In this document: positions 43,954-53,738 of the stretch, in pieces
Layout: each line of letters opens with the position of its first letter
How positions within the stretch are numbered: the first letter of the stretch is position 1
Source: Methyloferula stellata AR4
GTDB lineage: Bacteria; Pseudomonadota; Alphaproteobacteria; Rhizobiales; Beijerinckiaceae
DNA: 64,000 nt
NCBI RefSeq assembly: GCF_000385335.1
Contig: NZ_ARWA01000001.1
Coordinates: forward strand, 4,046,001 to 4,110,000
Direction of reading: 5' to 3'
Notes under the pieces: generated by a model
What the model was told of the DNA's origin: nothing
The model's database searches: none
The model's input: only the letters and a program-made list of their open reading frames with translations
Position numbers and translations under genes: made by a program

Positions 43954-46356
43954 TCAGCCCGGCTGTAGAAAACTCTCCAGCACCATCTTGCGGCCGGCCT
44001 TGTCGAAATCGACCGTGAGCTTATTGCCGTCGACGGCCGCGACCTTGCCGTAGCCGAATTTGATGTGAAAGACCCGCACGCCTTTTTCGAAGGCTGAGCC
44101 GACGGAGGATTTGGCGACAAGCTCGCCTTCGATCGTCATCGGACCGCGCGAAGGCCGCGTCTGCGTTTTGGCAGCGGCGCGGCGCGGTGCCGCGCCGTTG
44201 AACGTGCTTTGCTCTTCCTCAGCGCCCGAGCCGCCGGTACGACGCTGTGCGCGCTGCCAGCCGGGCGTCGCGTAAGAGGACGTATAGGTGTCCATATTGG
44301 CGAAGCGCGATTGCGCATAGCCGCCATAGGCCGCGCCTGTCGGCGCTTCGACGACCTCGACATGATCGGCTGGAAGCTCGTCCAAAAAGCGCGAGGGAAT
44401 CGTCGTCTGCCAGAGCCCGTGAATCCGGCGATTGGTTGCGAAATAGATTTTCGCGATGCGCTTAGCGCGCGTCAACCCGACATAGGCGAGCCGGCGTTCT
44501 TCTTCCAATCCGGCGCGGCCGGATTCATCGAGCGAGCGCTGATGCGGAAACAGGCCTTCTTCCCAGCCGGGCAGGAAGACGGTCTCGAATTCGAGACCCT
44601 TGGCGGCATGCAGCGTCATGATGGAAACGCGTGGACCCGCGTCCTTATTGTCGACGTCCATGACCAGCGAAATATGCTCGAGGAAGGCGCCAAGATCGGG
44701 AAACTCCTCCATCGAGCGCACAAGCTCTTTCAAGTTTTCGAGCCGGCCCGCGGCTTCCGCCGTGCGGTCCTTCTGCCACATGTCGGTATAGCCGGATTCC
44801 TCCAGGATCGTCTCGGCCAATTCGCCCTGCGGCTTTTGATCGATGAGGCTTGCCCAGCGGTCGAAGTCCGAGAGGAGGCCGCGCAACGTCTGCCTCTGCT
44901 TCGGCTTCAATTCCTCCGTCTCGATCATGTTGCGCGCGGCCTGCATCAAGGGAATGCGGGCGCGCCTGGCATGATCGTGCAGAAGCTGCAAAGTCGCATC
45001 GCCGAGACCACGTTTCGGCACATTGAAGATGCGCTCGAAGGCGAGATCGTCGGCAGGCTGCGCGACGCAGCGCAGATAGGCAAGCGCATCGCGGATTTCG
45101 GCGCGTTCATAGAAACGCGGACCGCCGATCACCTTATAAGGCAGGCCGAGCGTGATGAAGCGCTCTTCGAATTCGCGCATCTGAAACGAAGCACGGACAA
45201 GAATGGCGACTTCGTCGAGGCTCATGTCCTTGCGCTGCAGGCGCTCGATCTCTTCGCCGATGCCGCGCGCCTCTTCCTCCGAATCCCAGACACCCGTGAC
45301 GGTCGGCATGTCGCCCGCGACATCGTCGGTGAAGAGCGTCTTGCCGAGACGGCCTTCGTTATGCGCGATAAGATTGGCGGCTGCCGCGAGAATATGGCCG
45401 GTCGAGCGGTAATTGCGCTCGAGCCTGATGATCTTCGCGCCGGGAAAATCCTTTTCGAAGCGCAGGATGTTGTCGACCTCGGCGCCGCGCCAGCCATAGA
45501 TCGACTGATCGTCGTCGCCGACGCAGCAGACATTGTGACGGCCCTGCGCGAGCAGCCGCAGCCACAAATATTGGACCGTGTTCGTATCCTGATATTCGTC
45601 GACGAGCATATAGCGGAAGCGCTCTTGGTAAGTCTTGAGCACATCCGCGTTCTCGCGGAAGAGCCGCAGACATTCGAGCATGAGATCGCCGAAATCCGTG
45701 GCATTCAGGATTTTCAACCGCTCCTGATAATGCGCGTAAAGCTCGCCGCCTTTGCCATTGGCGAAGGCTTGCGCTTCGCCTGCCGGCACCTGCGCCGGTG
45801 TGAGCCCGCGATTCTTCCAGGCATCGATCTGATAGGCGAGCGAGCGCGCCGGCCAGCGCTTGTCGTCAATATCCGCGGCCTGCAAAACCTGTTTCAGAAG
45901 CCGGATCTGATCATCCGTATCGAGAATCGTGAAATCGGATTTCAGCCCGACCAGCTCGGCGTGGCGGCGCAGGATCTTGGCCGATATGGCGTGAAAGGTC
46001 CCAAGCCAGGGCATGCCTTCGGCGACAGGACCCGCCAAAAAAGCGATGCGGTCTTTCATCTCGCGCGCGGCCTTATTGGTGAAGGTCACGGCGAGAATTT
46101 CATGCGGCCGCGCGCGGCCGGTCGCCAGAAGATGCGCGATCCTTGTCGTCAGCACCCGCGTCTTGCCGGTTCCGGCACCGGCCAGCACCAGTACCGGGCC
46201 TTCGGTCGCCTCGACAGCCTCGCGCTGCTCGGCATTCAGCCCGTCGAGATAGCGGGCATGGCCGGACGCGGCCCGCGCCCGTGCCGCGATCCCGCCCTCT
46301 TGCAGGGCATGCGGCTCGGCAGCCTTCTGCTCCGCTCTGGCAAAGGATTTGGTCAA
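43954..46356 (-). CDS. uvrD: ATP-dependent DNA helicase UvrD/PcrA
   Basis: A superfamily 1A helicase of about 800 residues. Motifs: LDGLNAEQREAVEATEGPVL, Walker A LAGAGTGKTRVL, TFTNKAAREMKDRI, LVDEYQDTN, CVGDDDQSIYGWRGA and VSIMTLHAAKGLEFE. The C-terminus has the PcrA-type extension ending in a Tudor-like domain (FEKGVRVFHIKFGYGKVAAV). TTG 46356 is the likely start, with GGGAG about ten bases upstream; the upstream ATG at 46419 would run through a palindromic repeat. Confidence 0.95.
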   Translation of the reverse strand: MTKSFARAEQKAAEPHALQEGGIAARARAASGHARYLDGLNAEQREAVEATEGPVLVLAGAGTGKTRVLTTRIAHLLATGRARPHEILAVTFTNKAAREMKDRIAFLAGPVAEGMPWLGTFHAISAKILRRHAELVGLKSDFTILDTDDQIRLLKQVLQAADIDDKRWPARSLAYQIDAWKNRGLTPAQVPAGEAQAFANGKGGELYAHYQERLKILNATDFGDLMLECLRLFRENADVLKTYQERFRYMLVDEYQDTNTVQYLWLRLLAQGRHNVCCVGDDDQSIYGWRGAEVDNILRFEKDFPGAKIIRLERNYRSTGHILAAAANLIAHNEGRLGKTLFTDDVAGDMPTVTGVWDSEEEARGIGEEIERLQRKDMSLDEVAILVRASFQMREFEERFITLGLPYKVIGGPRFYERAEIRDALAYLRCVAQPADDLAFERIFNVPKRGLGDATLQLLHDHARRARIPLMQAARNMIETEELKPKQRQTLRGLLSDFDRWASLIDQKPQGELAETILEESGYTDMWQKDRTAEAAGRLENLKELVRSMEEFPDLGAFLEHISLVMDVDNKDAGPRVSIMTLHAAKGLEFETVFLPGWEEGLFPHQRSLDESGRAGLEEERRLAYVGLTRAKRIAKIYFATNRRIHGLWQTTIPSRFLDELPADHVEVVEAPTGAAYGGYAQSRFANMDTYTSSYATPGWQRAQRRTGGSGAEEEQSTFNGAAPRRAAAKTQTRPSRGPMTIEGELVAKSSVGSAFEKGVRVFHIKFGYGKVAAVDGNKLTVDFDKAGRKMVLESFLQPG

Positions 46357-46370
46357 GCTGCGCGCTCCCG

Positions 46371-46566
46371 AGCACGATTCCGAAAAGCTGCAAACTTTTC
46401 GGTCAAGATCATGCGCCAAAACAAAGATTCAGACGTAGCCGCCATTATGCGCCCAAATCACGATGATTTTGGATTGAATCAATCCAAAATCATCGTGATC
46501 GATCCTAAGGGAATAGAGCGGGATGCGGGCGGAAAACCGCTGCACACTTTTCCTCATCCCGCTCTA
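46371..46566. repeat. composite of three palindromic modules upstream of uvrD
   Basis: Module iii (46371-46414) is a GATTCCGAAAAG...CTTTTCGG...GATCATGCG repeat. Module ii (46457-46499) is a perfect 43-bp palindrome: 21-base arms beginning ATCACGATGATTTTGG around one central base. Module i (46514-46566) has arms TAGAGCGGGATG and CATCCCGCTCTA. The same three modules in the same relative order, on the other strand, occur at 53736-53900. The remaining bases to 46721 hold two further hairpins (46639-46660 and 46671-46694) but no gene. Confidence 0.88.
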
Positions 46567-46721
46567 GACGAACAAAAAGCGAATCATCTGTCCAATGTGG
46601 GGCTTCAGCGCGGCCCTGTCGAGGCAGGATGAGCGGCCGTTTCCCTATAAACGGGGAAACGCCTTTGTCCGCGCGGCCCTAAGCTCGGCCGCGCCACATC
46701 TATAGGGCGTAAGCGGTATCC

Positions 46722-47129
46722 TCAGACCGGGCAGCGCGAGGGCCTGCCCTCTTGGTCATGGAACGGAAAAAGTCCGGCGCGGAAGCTTTCGGCCATATGG
46801 TGGGCTTTGGCGATGGCCTTTTCCGCATAGTCGGGCGGCAAAGCCTCGTTCGCCGTTTCGGTGAAGAGCTTCAGCCAAATGCCGAAATGCTCGAGCTCGA
46901 TCGGCAGTTTCACGTGAGCGACATAGGGATGGCCGTTGTAACGGTCGGTCTGCAGCAGAACCTTCGACCAGAAATTCGCAACGACGCGCAAATGCACATC
47001 CCAATCGTCGACGGCTGCATTGAAGATCGGTCCAAGGTCTGGATCCTTGCGGGCCTTGGCATAGAAATCTCGCACCAGATTCGTGATGGCCTGTTCCATC
47101 TCAATCGTTTCAGCTTCCGTCACGGCCAA
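46722..47129 (-). CDS. group 3 truncated haemoglobin
   Basis: A 135-residue globin. The opening IEMEQAITNLVRDFYAKARKDPDLGPIF and WDVHLRVVANFWSKVLL are typical of group 3 (P-type) truncated globins, and His81 in ELEHFGIWLKLF is the expected proximal haem ligand. Such proteins are linked to nitric oxide or oxygen chemistry. It is divergent from the extensin-like gene; an AT-rich stretch at 47138-47172 probably holds its promoter. Confidence 0.93.
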   Translation of the reverse strand: MAVTEAETIEMEQAITNLVRDFYAKARKDPDLGPIFNAAVDDWDVHLRVVANFWSKVLLQTDRYNGHPYVAHVKLPIELEHFGIWLKLFTETANEALPPDYAEKAIAKAHHMAESFRAGLFPFHDQEGRPSRCPV

Positions 47130-47260
47130 GACCCTCAGACATATTCACTTGTATCTAATTATATATAAGAACCGATCCCTTACGTCAGGCGTTTTGCCGC
47201 AGCTGAAGCGGGGCAAGCAAACCAAGTCCGTCACAACCGCAGTCGCAAGGGAAAAGTGGG

Positions 47261-48037
47261 ATGATCCTCGCGAAGCGGGTTTCTTTCAACGGTCGCATTG
47301 CCGCGTCAGTTCTGATTGCGAGCCTGATCGGTATCGTGCCTGCGCATGCACGATACCGGATTCATCCACCCCGTTCACTCTTTGCGCCTGGCCTCGAGAT
47401 ACCTCTACCGCCCAAACGGCCGCCCGATCTCATACCGCCGCCCGAAGCGGAGCATGCGCCGGCGCAACCTGAAACAACGGCCCCCGATCCCGCCTGCGCG
47501 CGCGTGCTCGCCAGCGCCAGACTCGTCGCGACCTCTATCGCGCCCATCGGCGGATCGGAAGGCTGCGGCATCGCAACGCCGGTCAAACTCGCTGCGGTGG
47601 TGCTCGCGGATGGCACCCATGTGTTGCTTGAACCGCCGGCCACAATCCGTTGCACGCTTGCCGAAGCACTCGGCGATTGGGTGCGCGACGACATCGCGCC
47701 GCTCGCCGAAAAGACCGGCAGCGGCCTTTCGAAACTCATCGGGTCGGAAGGCTACGAATGCCGGCCGCGCAATCGCGTGGAGGGCGCGAAGCTCAGCGAG
47801 CACGGAAAAGGCAATGCTTATGATCTGTTGGGTGTCGCGCTGCACAATGGTCAAAAGCTTATGCTCGACCGTCAAACCGAGGCGCGCGATTTCATGTCCT
47901 CATTGAAGAGCGCGAGCTGTGCGAGGTTCATGACCGTGCTCGGTCCCGGCTCCGACGGTTACCACGAGAGCCACCTCCATGTGGATCTCGCCGAGCGGCA
48001 CAGCGGCTATAAAATCTGCCAATGGGATTTGAAGTAA
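47261..48037 (+). CDS. extensin-like exported protein
   Basis: A 258-residue protein with a signal peptide (IAASVLIASLIGIVPAHA) and a Pro-rich segment (residues ~30-70). The C-terminal half matches the bacterial extensin-like C domain: GCGIATPVKLAAVVLADG, ATIRCTLAEALGDWV, LSEHGKGNAYDLLGV, and the end GSDGYHESHLHVDLAERH with His/Asp residues like a metal-dependent cell-wall peptidase. AAGGGAAAAG precedes the ATG. Function is not established. Confidence 0.88.
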   Translation: MILAKRVSFNGRIAASVLIASLIGIVPAHARYRIHPPRSLFAPGLEIPLPPKRPPDLIPPPEAEHAPAQPETTAPDPACARVLASARLVATSIAPIGGSEGCGIATPVKLAAVVLADGTHVLLEPPATIRCTLAEALGDWVRDDIAPLAEKTGSGLSKLIGSEGYECRPRNRVEGAKLSEHGKGNAYDLLGVALHNGQKLMLDRQTEARDFMSSLKSASCARFMTVLGPGSDGYHESHLHVDLAERHSGYKICQWDLK

Positions 48038-48197
48038 GGCCACCGCAAGGACGCAACATCCGTTTGCGTCGTGCAAGGCAGCTGCGTTGAAACACTGACG
48101 GCGGTCGGCTTCATTTGCTATTGCGCGAATCACATCGCCATAGGCACATTGTTTCAAGCGCGTCGCATAGAGGCCAGGATCCGAAATGGAGGCCGGC

Positions 48198-49214
48198 ATG
48201 AATCGCTTAGCGTTCAAACGGCATTCCAGCAGCAGAGCCTTCGCTTCGGGTCTATGCCTTGGCGCTTTCATCTTGGCGCCGGCTGCCGCCGTGGCGGACG
48301 AAAGCGGTGTCAGCTTTTGGCTTCCGGGCCTTTTTGGAAGTCTCGCCGCGGTGCCGCAACAGCCCGGCCCCGCGCTCGCAACCATCTATTACCACACGGG
48401 TGTGGAAGCTGGCCGCAACATCTCCTTCCAGCACGGAGTCTCGATCGTCGCGGGTGTCGCCGCGACCGGCGATCTGGCCATCATCATTCCGAGCTATGTT
48501 TTCGAAACGCCTGTTTTCGGCGGGCAATTCACCGTCGGCATGATGAGCGTGGTTGGAAACGCCGATGTATCGGCATCGGCGCAGCTGACCGGCCCAATGG
48601 GCAATTTCATGGGCGGCGGCCGCAACGAGGGTGTCACAGGCGTCGGGGACCTCTATCCTCAGGCCTTACTGCGCTGGAACATGGGCACCAATAATATCAT
48701 GATCTATGTCACCGGAGACGCGCCGGTCGGCAATTATAATGCACAACGCCTCGCCAATCTCGGCCTCGGACATAGCGCGGTGGATGGAGGCCTTGGCTAC
48801 ACCTATTTCGATCCGCAGACCGGACATGAGTTTTCGGCAGTCGGCGGTCTTACATATAATTTCATCAATCCGACGACCGATGTCAGAAGCGGCGTCGATT
48901 TTCATCTCGATTGGGCCGCCTCGCAATTCATAACAAAACAGGTGCAAGCGGGTGTCGTCGGCTATGTCTACGATCAGATATCGGCCGATGGCGGCGCAGG
49001 TAATCGCGTCGGCGCCTTCGAGTCGCGCGTCATAGGCTTAGGACCGCAGCTCGGTTTCATCTTTCCGGTCGGCGACCATCAAGGCTACATAAATCTGAAA
49101 GCCTATAAGGAATTCGCCGCGAGAAACCGGCCGGATGGCTGGGATCTCTGGCTTACATTCTCGATTACGCCGGCACCGCCGAGCGAGACGCCAAAGCCCA
49201 TGGTTACGAAATAG
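48198..49214 (+). CDS. SphA/MetA-pathway-like outer-membrane protein (putative transporter)
   Basis: About 338 residues with a signal peptide ending near AAAVADESG. The body is rich in alternating aromatic and polar residues, as in beta-barrels: GVSFWLPGLFGSLAAVPQQPG, VTGDAPVGNYNAQRLANLG, LDWAASQFITKQVQAGVVGY. This resembles the family called phenol meta-degradation or SphA-like protein, thought to import hydrophobic compounds. It precedes the sulfatase operon by 187 bases in the same direction and may deliver its substrate (inference). Confidence 0.82.
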   Translation: MNRLAFKRHSSSRAFASGLCLGAFILAPAAAVADESGVSFWLPGLFGSLAAVPQQPGPALATIYYHTGVEAGRNISFQHGVSIVAGVAATGDLAIIIPSYVFETPVFGGQFTVGMMSVVGNADVSASAQLTGPMGNFMGGGRNEGVTGVGDLYPQALLRWNMGTNNIMIYVTGDAPVGNYNAQRLANLGLGHSAVDGGLGYTYFDPQTGHEFSAVGGLTYNFINPTTDVRSGVDFHLDWAASQFITKQVQAGVVGYVYDQISADGGAGNRVGAFESRVIGLGPQLGFIFPVGDHQGYINLKAYKEFAARNRPDGWDLWLTFSITPAPPSETPKPMVTK

Positions 49215-49401
49215 CGGATGGGAAAAGAGCGCATTCAGCGGAAATATGTAGCGATTTACCATCGCAATCATGTTCATATCGATTGTGTAAACATGTCTGC
49301 AAAGCAGCGAATATTTTCTAATTAGCGCTGGCCTATGTCCGAATCCGCCTGCGCATTGACGTTTGGATTGCCCACGACCCCTCGATCAAGGGAGAACGAA
49401 A

Positions 49402-51024
49402 ATGCTCGCATTTTTACGATCGACGTGCGGCGTTGCCGCCGGCCTCTTTGTCGCGGCGGTCTCGGCGCAGGCGCAAGTTCAAAAGCCCAATATTATTTTC
49501 ATCATGGGCGACGATGTGGGCTGGTTCAACATCGGCGCCTATAATCAAGGTATCATGGGCGGCAAAACGCCAAACCTCGACCAACTGGCCGCGGAAGGCA
49601 TGCGCTTTACGGATTATTATGCGGAGCCGAGCTGCACGGCCGGGCGCGCCAATTTCATCACCGGCGAGCTGCCGATCCGCACCGGCCTCACCACGGTCGG
49701 CCAGGCCGGTGCCGATATAGGCATGCCGGCAGAAGCGCCGACGATTGCCGGTGCCTTGAAGGCTATGGGTTATGCGACCGGACAATTCGGCAAGAATCAT
49801 CTCGGCGATCTCAACAAATATCTGCCGACCGTGCATGGGTTCGACGAATTTTTCGGCTACCTCTATCACCTCGATGCGATGGAGGACCCATTCTGGCATT
49901 CCTATCCGCCGGCGCTCAAAGATACCGTCGGGCCGCGCAACCTCTTGCACACATGGGCGAGCGACGCGGACGATCCGACCGAGCAGCCGCGCTGGGGCAA
50001 GATCGGCAAACAGCGCATCGAAGACGCCGGGCCTCTGCCGCCGCATCCGATGCAAGGCATAAAATACAATATGGAGACCGTCGACGACGCGATCCTCGAT
50101 TTCTCCTTCCAATTCATCGATAAGGCGGTCGAGCAGAAGAAGCCGTTCTTCGTCTGGCTCAATCCCACCCGCATGCATATCATCACGCATCTCTCGCCGA
50201 AATATCAAGCGGTGGAGACGCCGGAGAATGGCTATTACACCGAGGAAAGCGGCATGACTCAGCTCGACGATATCGTCGGCTCGGTCATGAAGAAGCTCAA
50301 GGACGGCGGGCTCGACAAGAATACGATCGTGGTTTTCTCGACCGATAATGGCGCCGAGAATTTCACTTGGCCGGACGGCGGCAATACGCCATTCGCAGGC
50401 GGCAAGGGCACGGTGCTCGAAGGCGGCATGCGGGTCCCGGCGATCATACGCTGGCCGGACCATGTACCTGCCGGAAAGATCGAGAACGCGATCATATCGG
50501 GCCTGGATTGGTTTCCGACCTTCGTTTCCGTGGCGGGCGATTCCAACATCGCCAGCGAACTCCTGCAAGGCAAAAAGCTCGGCGACGTGACCTACAAGGT
50601 CCATCTCGACGGCTATGATCAAACGAGTCTGATCACCGGAAAAGGCCCCTCCAACCGGCATGAAATCTTCTATTTCGCCGAAAGCACTTTAGGCGCGGTT
50701 CGCATCGACGATTACAAATATCGTTTCATCGATCAACCGAACGGCTGGCTCGGCGGCACGGTGAAATTGGATTGGCCCAATATCATCAATCTGCGGCTCG
50801 ATCCGCTCGAGCGGCTTGGCATGCCGACCGCGACCAACGGATCGCTTTCTTATTATGATTTCTTCGTCCACGAATTCTGGCGCTTCGTCTATGTGCAGAA
50901 AGAAGTCGGGATCTATGCCCAGACCTTCATCGAATATCCGCCGATGCAAAAAGGGGCCAGCTTCAACATGGAGACGGTGAAGCAGCAGATCGAAGCCGCG
51001 CAGAAAAAGTTACACAGCCAGTGA
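49402..51024 (+). CDS. exported type I sulfatase (arylsulfatase-like)
   Basis: A 540-residue enzyme with a signal peptide ending near SAQAQ. Metal ligands Asp37-Asp38 are in IIFIMGDDVGW. The catalytic Cys78 lies in PSCTAGRANFITG, a CxAxR version of the formylglycine motif, so it needs a maturase, which is not nearby. FGKNHLGD, NPTRMHIITH and the later FSTDNGAENFTWPDGG complete the active site. ATG 49402 follows AAGGGAGAAC. It is the first gene of a tight operon with a small periplasmic protein and an octahaem cytochrome. The natural sulfate ester is unknown. Confidence 0.92.
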   Translation: MLAFLRSTCGVAAGLFVAAVSAQAQVQKPNIIFIMGDDVGWFNIGAYNQGIMGGKTPNLDQLAAEGMRFTDYYAEPSCTAGRANFITGELPIRTGLTTVGQAGADIGMPAEAPTIAGALKAMGYATGQFGKNHLGDLNKYLPTVHGFDEFFGYLYHLDAMEDPFWHSYPPALKDTVGPRNLLHTWASDADDPTEQPRWGKIGKQRIEDAGPLPPHPMQGIKYNMETVDDAILDFSFQFIDKAVEQKKPFFVWLNPTRMHIITHLSPKYQAVETPENGYYTEESGMTQLDDIVGSVMKKLKDGGLDKNTIVVFSTDNGAENFTWPDGGNTPFAGGKGTVLEGGMRVPAIIRWPDHVPAGKIENAIISGLDWFPTFVSVAGDSNIASELLQGKKLGDVTYKVHLDGYDQTSLITGKGPSNRHEIFYFAESTLGAVRIDDYKYRFIDQPNGWLGGTVKLDWPNIINLRLDPLERLGMPTATNGSLSYYDFFVHEFWRFVYVQKEVGIYAQTFIEYPPMQKGASFNMETVKQQIEAAQKKLHSQ

Positions 51025-51042
51025 GCGTAAGGAAGGTGCAAC

Positions 51043-51378
51043 ATGGTTCATAAAACCCTTGGAACTCTGCTCGTCGCTTTTATGAGTTTTCAACCCATGG
51101 CGGCGAATGCCGGAACCTGCAGCGAAGAGATCGCCAAACTTCAGAAGCTGGCGACCGCGACCGTGCCGCGTGCTTTCGTCGGGCCGACGGGGCGTCAATC
51201 CATCGGCGCTCAGCTCCACCATCAACCAACGCCCGAATCCATTGCGAAGGCCCAGAACAACGCGGCCGATAGCGTCGAACTCGTCTTGAGCAAAGCCAAG
51301 GATTTGGATGCTGCGGGAAAAGAAGCCGAATGCATGAGTTCACTCGACAAGGCAAAATATCTGCTCGGTCTTGAGTGA
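51043..51378 (+). CDS. small periplasmic helical protein in the sulfatase operon
   Basis: A 111-residue protein with a signal peptide (TLGTLLVAFMSFQPMAANA). The mature part is mostly helical and has two cysteines, in GTCSEEIAKLQ and EAECMSSLDKAKYLL, which could form one disulfide linking the first and last helices. No named family recognised. It starts 18 bases after the sulfatase stop and its stop overlaps the start of the octahaem gene (GTGA), so all three are cotranslated. Confidence 0.8.
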   Translation: MVHKTLGTLLVAFMSFQPMAANAGTCSEEIAKLQKLATATVPRAFVGPTGRQSIGAQLHHQPTPESIAKAQNNAADSVELVLSKAKDLDAAGKEAECMSSLDKAKYLLGLE

Positions 51379-53738
51379 CAGCGGCGGGTCGCGACGGTTC
51401 CTCCGCCAGGCTTTCGAAAGCGACAGCCTGGGCCGGTGCGATCGGCGCAGCCCTGCTCGTGCTCATCGCAGGCTTTGTTTTTCAACAGCTCCATGCCGAG
51501 CCGCAGAGTACCACCGCCTCTGCCGCACCGCATTTTGTCGGCAGCGAAACCTGCAGCCAGTGCCATCGGGCCGAAGCACAGCTTTGGCAAACGTCGCAGC
51601 ACAGACACGCGATGGACCACGCAAGCGATACGACGGTCAAGGGCGATTTTGCCGATCGGAGCTTTGACTATTCCGGCACGCGGTCGCGGTTTTTCCGCCA
51701 GGACGGCAGGTTCCTAGTCGAGACCGACGGGCCGGACGGAAAGCTTGCCACATTCGAAATCAAATACACATTCGGCGTCGAGCCTCTTCAGCAATATCTC
51801 GTCGCATTTCCAGATGGACGCGTGCAGGCCCTGCCGTTTGCCTGGGACACGCGGCCGAAGGAAAAAGGCGGCCAGCGCTGGTTTCATCTCTATCCAGATG
51901 ACGCCATAAAGCACGACGATGTGCTGCACTGGACCAAGTTGAACCAGAACTGGAATTTCATGTGCGCCGAATGTCATTCGACCGGCGTCGTCAAGAATTA
52001 CGATGCGGCGAGCGATCGCTTCGCCACCCATTTCGCGGAAATCAGCGTCGGCTGCGAGGCCTGCCATGGGCAAGGCTCGCGCCATGTCGCCTGGGCGCGG
52101 AAGCAAGATCCCGCCGCCTCGGATGACGCCGCCATGGGGCTTTTGGTGCGTTTCGATGAGCGGCATGGGATCGCTTGGCAGCCCGATCCCGCGACCGGCC
52201 TGCCCCGTCGCAGTGCCGCACCGGCGATGTTGCGCAAGGAGCTCGAGACCTGCGGGCTTTGTCACGCGCGGCGCAGCGCATTTGCAGAGGATTGGACTCC
52301 GGGGCGCTGGCTCTCGGATACGCATGCCGTATCGGGCCTCACCCGCGGGCTCTTCGAAGCCGACGGGCAGATGCGCGACGAGGTCTATAATTACGGCGCG
52401 TTCAAGCAGAGCAAGATGTTTGCGAAGGGCGTCACATGCAGCGATTGCCACGAGCCGCATAGCGGCAAGCTGCGGATGTCCGGCGACGGCACATGTCTGC
52501 AATGTCATGCCGGAGATCGCTACGAAACCGCAGCTCACACGCATCATGAAGGCGGGACGCCCGCGCTCACCTGCGCATCGTGCCATATGCCGGAGCGCAC
52601 CTACATGGTCGTCGATCGACGGCACGATCACAGCTTTCGTATTCCCCGCCCGGATCTTTCGGTGAGCCTCGGCACGTCCAATGTCTGCAATGGCTGTCAC
52701 GCGGAGAAATCGCCCGCATGGGCGGCTACCGCAATCGAGCACTGGTTTGGACCGAAGTGCGAAGGCTTTCAGCATTACGCGGAAGCCTTCCACGCAGCCT
52801 TCGCGGATCAGGCCGATGCCGATGCCCTGCTTGTAGCCGTCGCCGCCGATCGCGATACGCCGGGTTTTGCGCGGACCGGCGCCTTGGAGGCTCTGTCCTC
52901 ACATGTCTCGCGATCCAATGCCGGTGCGGCGCGAAACGGTCTCAAAGACCCCGACCCGATGGTCCGTATCGGCGCTTTGGAGATGCTCGAAGGTCTTCCC
53001 GCTCAGCAGCTTTGGCCGCTTGTCGCATCTTTGCTTTCCGATGAAAGCCGGGGCGTGCGCATCAAGGCCGCTTCACTGCTCGCGACTGTCCCAACAGCCA
53101 GCCAGCCTCCGGCCGACCGCGCGGCTTTCGCGCATGCCGCCGGTGAATTCGTCGCCGCCCAGCGCCTCAACGCCGACCGGCCCGAAGCGCGCAGCATGCT
53201 CGCCAGCTTTTTTGCAAAGCGCGGCTTCCTCAGCGAAGCCGAGACCGAATGGAAAGCGGCCTTGCGACTGAGCCCGCAATATGCGCCCGCCGCCACCAAT
53301 CTCGCCGATCTCTACCGCGGCCTCGGGCGCGACGATGAAGGCCTGAGCCTGTTGCGCGCCACGATCGCTATCGCGCCCGGGGATGCCGGGCTTCACCATG
53401 CGCTCGGCTTGACGCTGGTGCGGATGAAGCAAAGCGGCGCGGCACTGGCCGAATTGCAGCGCGCCGCCGAACTCGACCCGAATCAGGCGCGATTTACCTA
53501 TGTTTATGCCGTGGCCTTGCATTCGAGCGGGCGCAGCAAGGAGGCGCTAGCCGTCCTGAAAGATGCCCTCGGGCAGCATCCAGACAGCCGCGAACTCCTG
53601 TCAGCCATGGTCAACTTCAGCCGGTCGGACGGCGATATTGGGACCGCGCTTGAAAATGCCGAGCATCTTGCCCGGATTTCGCCCGATGATGCCAATCTTC
53701 CCCATATGATCGAGGAATTGCGGCGCCAGCTTCCCTAG
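51375..53738 (+). CDS. octahaem c-type cytochrome with HEAT-like and TPR repeats
   Basis: A 787-residue exported protein with an uncleaved or cleaved N-terminal helix (AIGAALLVLIAGFVF). Eight CxxCH haem sites are at residues 60, 197, 227, 293, 355, 374, 400 and 438. After these come HEAT-like repeats (about 505-575) and at least four TPR units (about 600-760), for example GDAGLHHALGLTLVRMKQSG. This resembles multihaem cytochrome c554-like proteins with TPR tails. GTG 51375 overlaps the previous stop. TAG at the end is the first triplet of a palindromic repeat. Electron donor and acceptor unknown. Confidence 0.9.
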   Translation: MTAAGRDGSSARLSKATAWAGAIGAALLVLIAGFVFQQLHAEPQSTTASAAPHFVGSETCSQCHRAEAQLWQTSQHRHAMDHASDTTVKGDFADRSFDYSGTRSRFFRQDGRFLVETDGPDGKLATFEIKYTFGVEPLQQYLVAFPDGRVQALPFAWDTRPKEKGGQRWFHLYPDDAIKHDDVLHWTKLNQNWNFMCAECHSTGVVKNYDAASDRFATHFAEISVGCEACHGQGSRHVAWARKQDPAASDDAAMGLLVRFDERHGIAWQPDPATGLPRRSAAPAMLRKELETCGLCHARRSAFAEDWTPGRWLSDTHAVSGLTRGLFEADGQMRDEVYNYGAFKQSKMFAKGVTCSDCHEPHSGKLRMSGDGTCLQCHAGDRYETAAHTHHEGGTPALTCASCHMPERTYMVVDRRHDHSFRIPRPDLSVSLGTSNVCNGCHAEKSPAWAATAIEHWFGPKCEGFQHYAEAFHAAFADQADADALLVAVAADRDTPGFARTGALEALSSHVSRSNAGAARNGLKDPDPMVRIGALEMLEGLPAQQLWPLVASLLSDESRGVRIKAASLLATVPTASQPPADRAAFAHAAGEFVAAQRLNADRPEARSMLASFFAKRGFLSEAETEWKAALRLSPQYAPAATNLADLYRGLGRDDEGLSLLRATIAIAPGDAGLHHALGLTLVRMKQSGAALAELQRAAELDPNQARFTYVYAVALHSSGRSKEALAVLKDALGQHPDSRELLSAMVNFSRSDGDIGTALENAEHLARISPDDANLPHMIEELRRQLP

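Noticed and set aside
44209-46632. A very long open frame (807 codons) on the + strand opposite uvrD
   Set aside because: It mirrors uvrD codon by codon, has no recognisable domains and is rich in residues expected from antisense reading of high-G+C coding DNA; the uvrD motifs are unambiguous.
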